A stretch of 58,521 nucleotides of DNA from Oscillospiraceae bacterium (GTDB lineage: Bacteria; Bacillota; Clostridia; Oscillospirales; JAAYXM01): NCBI GenBank assembly GCA_017435965.1, contig JAFSEA010000083.1, forward strand, positions 1-58,521. Reading direction: 5' to 3'. The position numbers and the translations under genes are program-made. The notes under the pieces were generated by a model that saw only the letters and a list, made by a program, of their open reading frames with translations, did not search any database and had not been told where the DNA came from. The stretch's first letter is position 1, and the number at the start of each line of letters is the position of its first letter. Below are positions 1-6,108 of the stretch, piece after piece.

Positions 1-510
1 CTTCGGATGTATTGTCAGTATTTTATGATAAATACATACTCAGAAATAGATAAATTAGCTCAATTACGCATAGAAAACATGATGTTGAGATCTATTAAGA
101 ACGGCAGAGTAGATTATAATATTGACGAAATGGGAAATACTGTCGCCGGGTGTGATTACAAGGGGTCATTGGCGACTTGGATTTCAAGTCATGAAAAGCT
201 TAACTTATTAAGTAATAAAAATGAAATCATCAGGGAATTGTTTAATTGCCTAACATCTACTGATACAGAACAAGAGAATTACATATTTGAATATTTTAAA
301 AGCATTGTATTTGATTCAGACTTGGAATTAACGCAACATCAGATAAAGCATATTAAAAAACGACTCAAATCAGGCGACGACAGATATTCGGAAGCATTAT
401 ATTGGGATATAGAATTTTCTAAGGAAGATAGTCCTTGGTTTAACCTATTTAAAGACGAATATGCTGAATGCAAAAAGGTTATAAAAGAAAGGGATGACTT
501 ACCTTTCTAA
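1..510 (+). CDS. Unrecognised protein at left edge, upstream of hsdS (5' end may be cut)
   Basis: The reading frame is open to the first base of the window, so the start is uncertain; ATG codons at 7 and 25 are possible but neither has a convincing ribosome site. From the first ATG the product is 167 residues, acidic and charged, with no signal peptide or membrane segment. The C-terminal half looks helical and rich in Lys, Glu and Asp; it ends in the residues RDDLPF. I do not recognise a family. It lies 17 bases before the hsdS start and on the same strand, so it is probably co-transcribed with the type I restriction-modification genes that follow. It could be a small accessory or regulatory protein of that locus, or the end of a longer gene. 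Base composition is AT-rich like the following hsdS and unlike most of the window. Confidence 0.6.
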   Translation, partial: LRMYCQYFMINTYSEIDKLAQLRIENMMLRSIKNGRVDYNIDEMGNTVAGCDYKGSLATWISSHEKLNLLSNKNEIIRELFNCLTSTDTEQENYIFEYFKSIVFDSDLELTQHQIKHIKKRLKSGDDRYSEALYWDIEFSKEDSPWFNLFKDEYAECKKVIKERDDLPF

Positions 511-527
511 TAAAAAGAGGTATTAAG

Positions 528-1679
528 ATGAGCTTTAAAAAAATAGAAAATTTAATAAGCTTAACCAAAGGCAAAAAACCATTAAATATAGTTCAAAATT
601 CTAATGGTATCTACTTACCTTATGTTGATATCAAGGTATTTGAAACAGGAATAGTAGATAATTATACAGATGGTGAAAAATGTGTTTCGTGTAATGATGG
701 GGATTTATTAATTGTTTGTGACGGTTCTCGTTCGGGATTAGTAGGTAAAGCTGTTACAGGTTATGTAGGATCAACATTAGCAAGAATTGATGTTAGCGAT
801 GAAATAGATATAAATTATCTATATTATTTTATTCAGGGGAAATATCAAGTTTTAAATACCAATGTTAAAGGTACTGGAACACCGCACTTAAAACAAGATT
901 TATTAAAATCGTTTGATATTTATTTGCCTTCGTTAGATGAACAACAACGAATTGTAACAAAAATCGAAGAACTGTTTTCAAAACTTGACAAAGGTGTTGA
1001 AGAATTAAATAAAATCAAAGAACAGCTTAAAATTTATCGCCAAGCGGTGCTGAAAGAAGCTTTTGAGGGAATTAAAAGTTATAAAAAAATTTCTGACCTA
1101 TTTGATGTTACAGGGGGATTAACCAAAAATAGTAAGCGGAATGAATTATCTTTACGGTGGAAATATCTTAGAGTTGCAAATGTTTTTTTTAATTATATAG
1201 ACACTACAGAGATTAAAAGTATAGGCGTAAAACCTGAAGAAATTGAGAAAACACTACTTAAAAGAAACGACCTTTTGTTTGTTGAAGGTAATGGTAGCAA
1301 AGATCAAATTGGTAGAGTTGCTATTTGGAATAATGAAATAGAAAATTGCTTACATCAAAACCATATTATAAAAGCGAGACCAATGGAACAAGTTTTGTCT
1401 AAATTCGCGTTGTACTATTTAATGTCCACCTGTGGAAGAAAACAAATAACACAGATTGCTTCTTCTACATCAGGTCTTTATACTCTTAGCACTAATAAAA
1501 TCAAAAATCTTTCTGTGCCGATATGCGACATAAAACAGCAAGAAAAGGTTATTTGTGATATAGAAGAGCGTTTGTCTGTTTGCGATAAAATTGAGCAAAC
1601 AGTTAATGAATCATTGCAAAAAGCAGAAAGTTTAAGGCAAAGCATATTAAAACAAGCCTTTGAGGGAAAGTTGGTGTAA
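528..1679 (+). CDS. hsdS: Type I restriction-modification specificity subunit HsdS (first system)
   Basis: HsdS recognises the split DNA target and joins two HsdM subunits (and two HsdR) into a type I R-M complex. The 383-residue product has the expected two-repeat plan: a target-recognition domain (about 1-130), a central conserved region with LPSLDEQQRIV followed by a long helix ending in AVLKEAFEG (about 133-180), a second recognition domain (about 185-325), and a matching C-terminal conserved region with QQEKVICDIEERL and ending SILKQAFEGKLV. The near-identical endings of the two repeats (LKEAFEG, LKQAFEG) are typical of HsdS. ATG at 528 follows AGAGGT at good spacing. The gene is strikingly AT-rich compared with hsdM at 2353, as is common for recognition genes exchanged by recombination. 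It is followed after 2 bases by the HsdR-N-like membrane gene. Confidence 0.93.
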   Translation: MSFKKIENLISLTKGKKPLNIVQNSNGIYLPYVDIKVFETGIVDNYTDGEKCVSCNDGDLLIVCDGSRSGLVGKAVTGYVGSTLARIDVSDEIDINYLYYFIQGKYQVLNTNVKGTGTPHLKQDLLKSFDIYLPSLDEQQRIVTKIEELFSKLDKGVEELNKIKEQLKIYRQAVLKEAFEGIKSYKKISDLFDVTGGLTKNSKRNELSLRWKYLRVANVFFNYIDTTEIKSIGVKPEEIEKTLLKRNDLLFVEGNGSKDQIGRVAIWNNEIENCLHQNHIIKARPMEQVLSKFALYYLMSTCGRKQITQIASSTSGLYTLSTNKIKNLSVPICDIKQQEKVICDIEERLSVCDKIEQTVNESLQKAESLRQSILKQAFEGKLV

Positions 1680-1681
1680 TT

Positions 1682-2353
1682 ATGGAAGAATTTATTCTCA
1701 ACGAAAAAGCATTTGAAACGTCAATTATAGAGAATTTAAAAAAATGTGGTTATCCGCAAGAAAGTATAATAGCAGAGTATCCCATCAGCAAGAATTATCG
1801 AGCAGATATAGTAGTGGTTGATACTAAAACACAAATCCCTGTTATGCTAATAGAGGTTAAAGTGTTACATCATATTGATAAAACTGTTGAATTCAGACTA
1901 TATGAGCAGTTGAAAAAATATTATGGCGAATTTAATACTCCGTTGAAAGCTATAGGTGCTATTTTTAATAAACAAGATGGAAAAGTTAGGTATACAGATT
2001 ACACAGATGCCATAAAAGAACATCACTATGAGCAAAAGGTGGATAATTATTCATTACCGACCTATAAAGAATTAATAAACGGAGCCAACCAAAAGGTAAT
2101 AAAACAAAAGGAAATCAAGCAAGAAAATAATATTAATATATTAAAAAGATTGTGCTGGTATATTTTGCCTCCAATATGTATTTTAATTTTGCTATTAGAT
2201 GCTTTCGGGGTTTATACTCTTTCTACACACAGATTAATTCTTATGGGAATAGGGATAGCTTTACCTTTAGTTCCTTGCTTTAAAGAGATTAGTATAGGTG
2301 AGGTTTCATTAAAAAGAGAAATAGAAAAACAAAGTGAAGAGGAGTCAAAATAA
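1682..2353 (+). CDS. Membrane-anchored HsdR-N-like (PD-(D/E)XK) nuclease-domain protein
   Basis: A 223-residue protein. Residues about 5-125 resemble the HSDR_N endonuclease domain of type I R subunits: Asp42 in YRADIVVVD, then the E-x-K pair Glu58/Lys60 in LIEVKV, and about 16 residues later a Q-x-x-x-Y motif (QLKKYY), which is characteristic of this nuclease group. There is no helicase region. Residues about 155-200 contain two hydrophobic segments separated by a short turn (around YILPPICILILLLDAF and LILMGIGIALPLVP), followed by a charged tail. The nuclease domain is therefore predicted to be cytoplasmic and tethered to the membrane. It sits between hsdS (2-base gap) and hsdM, whose ATG overlaps its TAA. 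Seen: the motifs, the membrane segments and the coupling. Inferred: a role as nuclease or effector of the R-M locus. It could instead be a catalytically active or inactive regulator. Confidence 0.75.
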   Translation: MEEFILNEKAFETSIIENLKKCGYPQESIIAEYPISKNYRADIVVVDTKTQIPVMLIEVKVLHHIDKTVEFRLYEQLKKYYGEFNTPLKAIGAIFNKQDGKVRYTDYTDAIKEHHYEQKVDNYSLPTYKELINGANQKVIKQKEIKQENNINILKRLCWYILPPICILILLLDAFGVYTLSTHRLILMGIGIALPLVPCFKEISIGEVSLKREIEKQSEEESK

Positions 2354-3825
2354 TGTCTGAATCAAACATATCACAAAAAATATGGTCAATGGCAGGGGTG
2401 CTAATGGATGATGGCGTTTCCAACAGCGACTACCTTGAACAGCTTACATATTTAATATTTTTAAAGATGGCTGATGAATATTCAAAACCGCCTTATAAGC
2501 GTGATTTGGGTATTCCTGCTGATTGCACTTGGGAGAGCTTATCTTCTTTAAGCGGTGCCGAGCTTGCGGAAAAATATAAATATATTTTGGAAACTCTTGC
2601 AAAGAAAAGCGGTATTTTGCAGGAAATTTACACAGAAGCACAAAACAAAATTACAAAGCCTGCAATTTTAAGCCGAGTTATTCAGATGATTGGCTCTGAA
2701 AACTGGGTGTCTATGGCAGAAGATGTAAAGGGTGAGATTTACGAAAGTCTTCTTTCACGTGTTGCTGAAGATACCAAAAGCGGTGCAGGTCAATATTTTA
2801 CTCCACGTGCTTTAATCAATGCTATTGTTGAGTGCGTTAAACCGCAACCAGGCAAGACCATTGTTGACCCTTGCTGTGGTTCGGGGGGATTCTTGCTTTC
2901 TGCCAAAAGCTATATTGAGTCCAACAACAGCCTTAATGCAGAGCAAAAGAAAAAACTTAAATTTGAAACCTTTTACGGTTGGGAGTTGGTTCGTGCAACC
3001 TATCGTCTGTGCCTTATGAATTTATTCCTGCATAGCGTTGGCGACTTGAATGGCGAAGTGCCAATAACAAGAAACGACTCACTTCTTTCAGACCCCGGAA
3101 CAAGGTATGATTATGTGTTGACAAATCCGCCTTTCGGCAAGAAGTCATCTTTGACTTTTGAAAATGAAGATGGCGAACAGGAAACCGAGGATTTGGTATA
3201 TAATCGTCAGGATTTCTGGGCAACAGGCTCAAACAAACAACTTAACTTTGTTCAGCATATAAACACACTTTTGAAGGTTGGAGGAACTGCGGCGGTAGTT
3301 GTTCCAGATAATGTTTTGTTTGAAGGCGGAAGCGGTGAAATTGTCCGCAAGAAGCTTCTTGAAACTTGTGATTTACACACAATCCTAAGACTTCCGACAG
3401 GTATATTCTATAAGCCCGGTGTAAAGGCAAATGTTATTTTCTTTGAAAAGAAATCTGCAAGTCCTGATGTTCAGACAAAGAATGTTTGGATTTATGATTT
3501 CAGAACTAACATTCATTTTACGCTTAAAAAGAATCCGCTTAAGCAAACCGATTTGGATGAGTTTGTAAAATGCTATAATTCAGGAAATCTTGCAAGCAGA
3601 TGTGAAACCTACAGCGAAGAAAATCCCGATGGCAGATGGAGAAAATTCTCCTATGATGATATTATCTCCCGTGATAAGACAAGTCTTGATATTTTCTGGA
3701 TTAAAGATAAATCTTTAGCAGACCTTGACAATCTCCCTGATCCTGATGTGCTTGCAGCGGATATCATGGAAAATTTAGAAAGTGCTATGGATAGCTTTTC
3801 AGAACTTATAAAGGCATTGAAATAA
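2353..3825 (+). CDS. hsdM: Type I restriction-modification methyltransferase subunit HsdM (first system)
   Basis: HsdM transfers a methyl group from S-adenosylmethionine to adenine N6 in the target set by HsdS. The 490-residue product has an N-terminal helical HsdM domain (about 1-130, with the SNSDYLEQLTYLIFLKMADE stretch), the GQYFTPR element at about residue 145, the AdoMet-binding motif DPCCGSGGFLL (motif I) and the catalytic NPPFG (motif IV). Length is usual for the family. GAGGAG precedes the ATG, which overlaps the TAA of the upstream nuclease-like gene. The gene is less AT-rich than hsdS. It is the last gene of the locus; a strong hairpin follows its stop codon. No hsdR is visible for this system in the window, so hsdR either lies upstream of the left edge or is replaced by the membrane nuclease protein. 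Confidence 0.95.
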   Translation: MSESNISQKIWSMAGVLMDDGVSNSDYLEQLTYLIFLKMADEYSKPPYKRDLGIPADCTWESLSSLSGAELAEKYKYILETLAKKSGILQEIYTEAQNKITKPAILSRVIQMIGSENWVSMAEDVKGEIYESLLSRVAEDTKSGAGQYFTPRALINAIVECVKPQPGKTIVDPCCGSGGFLLSAKSYIESNNSLNAEQKKKLKFETFYGWELVRATYRLCLMNLFLHSVGDLNGEVPITRNDSLLSDPGTRYDYVLTNPPFGKKSSLTFENEDGEQETEDLVYNRQDFWATGSNKQLNFVQHINTLLKVGGTAAVVVPDNVLFEGGSGEIVRKKLLETCDLHTILRLPTGIFYKPGVKANVIFFEKKSASPDVQTKNVWIYDFRTNIHFTLKKNPLKQTDLDEFVKCYNSGNLASRCETYSEENPDGRWRKFSYDDIISRDKTSLDIFWIKDKSLADLDNLPDPDVLAADIMENLESAMDSFSELIKALK

Positions 3826-3869
3826 CAAAACCTGCGATGTCTCGGTTGGGGGACATCGCAGGTTTTGTT
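3824..3869. terminator. Bidirectional intrinsic terminator between hsdM and the aminotransferase gene
   Basis: A perfect 18-bp inverted repeat (3824-3841 and 3852-3869) with a 10-base loop, starting at the hsdM stop codon. The stem ends in AAAAC/GTTTT on both strands. It separates two convergent genes and would serve both. Confidence 0.9.
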
Positions 3870-3875
3870 TGATAT

Positions 3876-5093
3876 TTACATTTCTTCGATTGCACGGCTC
3901 ATACGCTGGAGGACTTCTTCGAGGTCTTCACGCTTATGACTGAAGTTTACATAGGATGTGTTATAGAAGGATACGCCGTTGCGATATGCGGCAGAGAAGA
4001 AACGCTTGTGCATATCAGCAGGTGCATCCGGCTGAATTGCAATCTGCTTCATAGGTGCAACGCCCATCATACGAACGGGAATTCCCTTCTCTACGAGCAT
4101 TTTATCAAGCTCGCCCCATACAAATTCGCCCTGTTTCCAAATATGACCTACAACATCGTGCTTTGCGTGCACCTGCATAACTGCACGACAAGCCGCAAGA
4201 GAAAGAGTTTCTCCGCCGTAGGTTGAGGAGATTGAGAAACCGGGCATCTTGCAGGTCTGCATAATTTCCTTTGAGCCTGCATAGACGGAAAGAGGCATAC
4301 CATTTGCGATACCCTTTGCGTATACGCAGAGGTCTGGCTTAAAGCCAAAGTATTCCTGAACACCACCGAGAGCTACTCGGAAGCCTGTTACGATTTCATC
4401 GAGAATAAGGAGTGAATTGTGCTTCTTTGTGAACTCACGAAGCCAGGGATAGAAAGTTCTTCCTGCTTCAAAATCTCTGTAATCCGCCGCAACAATAATT
4501 GCCGCAATATCATCGTTATACTCAGCATAGAGCTTTTCAATAGCCTCTGTGTTGTTCCAGCTTGTGGGATGATAAAGAGCGCTGATCTGAGCAGGAACGC
4601 CCGGCTTTTCCATAGATGTTTGGTTGGGAAGAATCTTTGCACCAACGCCGAGAGTATTGAGCCAGCCGTTATAGCCTATCTGGATGATGTGGTTCTTACC
4701 TGTGTATGCACGGGCAATATAGATAGCAGCGGCACAAGCCTCACCACCGGTCTTTAAGAACTTTGCCTGCTCTGCACAGGGAACACGCTCACAGAACATC
4801 TCGGAAACCTCAGCCTCAAGTGCTGTGGGATGACCGAAGACGATTCCGTTTTCAAGCTGTGCTTTAATTGCTTCATTTACCTCAGGATAGCAATATCCGA
4901 GAGTTACAGGGCCGAGACTGTTTCTGAAATCAATAAACTCCCTACCCTTATCGTCATAAACACGGCACCCTTTACCGCGAACGATTATTTCAGGCTCATC
5001 GGGAAGATATACAGGATTCTTTGAAGTTGTGCTTGAACCATGGGGCATTGTGGCGTGAAGTCGCTCATGCCAGCTTTTATTCTGATTGGACAT
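3876..5093 (-). CDS. Class III PLP-dependent aminotransferase, glutamate-1-semialdehyde aminomutase-like
   Basis: A 405-residue fold-type I PLP enzyme of the class III aminotransferase family, closest in pattern to glutamate-1-semialdehyde 2,1-aminomutase. Visible motifs: the N-terminal PVYLPDEP and GCRVYDDKGREFIDF segments, the phosphate-binding TGGEACAAAI (about 115), YNGW where aminomutases have YHG, LDEIVTGFR with Asp232 that contacts the PLP pyridine nitrogen, and YAKGIANGMPLS with the Schiff-base Lys260. There are no other haem or tetrapyrrole genes near it, so true haem synthesis is unlikely; several GSA-like enzymes act on amino sugars or in natural-product pathways. The substrate cannot be told from sequence. 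AGGAGG precedes the ATG. It has its own promoter at 5147-5175 and terminators on both sides, so it is probably monocistronic. Confidence 0.88.
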   Translation of the reverse strand: MSNQNKSWHERLHATMPHGSSTTSKNPVYLPDEPEIIVRGKGCRVYDDKGREFIDFRNSLGPVTLGYCYPEVNEAIKAQLENGIVFGHPTALEAEVSEMFCERVPCAEQAKFLKTGGEACAAAIYIARAYTGKNHIIQIGYNGWLNTLGVGAKILPNQTSMEKPGVPAQISALYHPTSWNNTEAIEKLYAEYNDDIAAIIVAADYRDFEAGRTFYPWLREFTKKHNSLLILDEIVTGFRVALGGVQEYFGFKPDLCVYAKGIANGMPLSVYAGSKEIMQTCKMPGFSISSTYGGETLSLAACRAVMQVHAKHDVVGHIWKQGEFVWGELDKMLVEKGIPVRMMGVAPMKQIAIQPDAPADMHKRFFSAAYRNGVSFYNTSYVNFSHKREDLEEVLQRMSRAIEEM

Positions 5094-5146
5094 TGATATG
5101 TACCTCCTGATAATTCACTTTCTGTCTCACATGACATTACATTCTA

Positions 5147-5175
5147 ATTATAGAATACTTTTATGAGCTTTTCAA
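5147..5175 (-). promoter_or_regulatory. Sigma-A-type promoter with palindrome on the -10, for the class III aminotransferase
   Basis: On the minus strand TTGAAA (5170-5175) and TATAAT (5147-5152) are 17 bases apart. A perfect inverted repeat ATTCTA-ATTA-TAGAAT (5141-5156) covers the -10 box and could be an operator for a repressor. Confidence 0.7.
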
Positions 5176-5238
5176 CACATATTTGTTACATATCGGACAA
5201 ATTCCCCGTTTTTACCAAAATTTTTTCGATAATAAAAG

Positions 5239-5272
5239 CAGTCACCACCCGTGATATTGCGGATAGTGACTG
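5239..5272 (-). terminator. Possible terminator after the GH2-PHP operon
   Basis: On the minus strand CAGTCAC (5272-5266 read in reverse) pairs with GTGACTG (5245-5239), followed by CTTTTATT. The loop is 20 bases and contains further partial pairing. It lies just after the stop of the PHP gene. Confidence 0.5.
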
Positions 5273-5278
5273 TATCTT

Positions 5279-6097
5279 TTATATTTTCATTCCGTCAAAG
5301 CCGTGGTCTGTCATAATCATAACTTCATCAAAGCCGCAGGTTTTTATAATCTCAACGCCACGGTCGAGACCACCTATGAGCTTTGTTGGGTCGTGGGCAT
5401 CGTTTGTTATAATAACAGCTCCACCTGCATTTTTGATTTCCTTAATGATTGCCGGCATCGGATACGGAGTGTTTCTCGTACCATAAGCAAAGCAACCTAC
5501 ATTGACCTCAAAAATCCTTATATCCTTAACAATGGTATGGACTGCCTCAAAAGCCAGGTCAAGATGTCGCTTATCATTTCTGTCAAAGAAGGGATGTTCA
5601 CTCTCACAGTGGCGTGTTACGAGGTCAAAATGACCTACAATATCAAACTTCCCGTGGCTCGAGAGCTTTGAAAGTTCTCCATAGTATTTTTCGAGAAATT
5701 TCCATATATCACCGTCGAAGTACTTATCGAGAATTTCCTGAAAAATTTCTATTTTCTTATCAAACTCTACAAAATCATCACCGAGCTTCATCCAATGGGA
5801 CGAGCCGATTGTATAATCGAGTCCGCTGACATCGGGACGAGAGAGCATATCCACCTCAAGTCCTGCAAGGAGACGGATTTTTCCTTCATACTTTTTCTTA
5901 AGCTCCGCAATTTCCGCCTTATACTTAACCGTATCTTCCTCACTGATTGTATGAACCGGAGAAAAATACTGATAGGAGTGGCAGGAAAAGCCAAGAGTAT
6001 CAAGTCCGAATTCCATTGCCTGAAGAACGAACTCCTCAAGAGTTCCGCTTCCGTCACAATAGTGGTTATGGGTATGAAGGTTCTGTTTATAGAGCAT
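5279..6097 (-). CDS. PHP-domain phosphoesterase, histidinol-phosphatase-like
   Basis: A 272-residue single-domain PHP protein. The metal-binding signature is clear: NLHTHNHYCDGSG at the N-terminus (HxH), GLEVDM at about residue 80, SSHWM, GHFDLVTRHC in the middle and the C-terminal TNDAHDPTKLIGG and DHGFDG. This pattern is that of HisK-type histidinol phosphatases (EC 3.1.3.15) and related phosphoesterases. No histidine-biosynthesis genes are present; instead the gene follows the GH2 glycosidase after 11 bases, with AAGGAG before the ATG. A role in dephosphorylating a sugar phosphate or other metabolite linked to that enzyme is therefore possible, but this is inference. The general function (metal-dependent phosphoesterase) is well supported; the substrate is not. 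Confidence 0.85.
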   Translation of the reverse strand: MLYKQNLHTHNHYCDGSGTLEEFVLQAMEFGLDTLGFSCHSYQYFSPVHTISEEDTVKYKAEIAELKKKYEGKIRLLAGLEVDMLSRPDVSGLDYTIGSSHWMKLGDDFVEFDKKIEIFQEILDKYFDGDIWKFLEKYYGELSKLSSHGKFDIVGHFDLVTRHCESEHPFFDRNDKRHLDLAFEAVHTIVKDIRIFEVNVGCFAYGTRNTPYPMPAIIKEIKNAGGAVIITNDAHDPTKLIGGLDRGVEIIKTCGFDEVMIMTDHGFDGMKI

Positions 6098-6108
6098 CTT
6101 TCTTCTCC

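Noticed and set aside
2444..3430. Open frames on either strand inside hsdM
   Set aside because: They lie within the well-supported hsdM frame and show no recognisable features.
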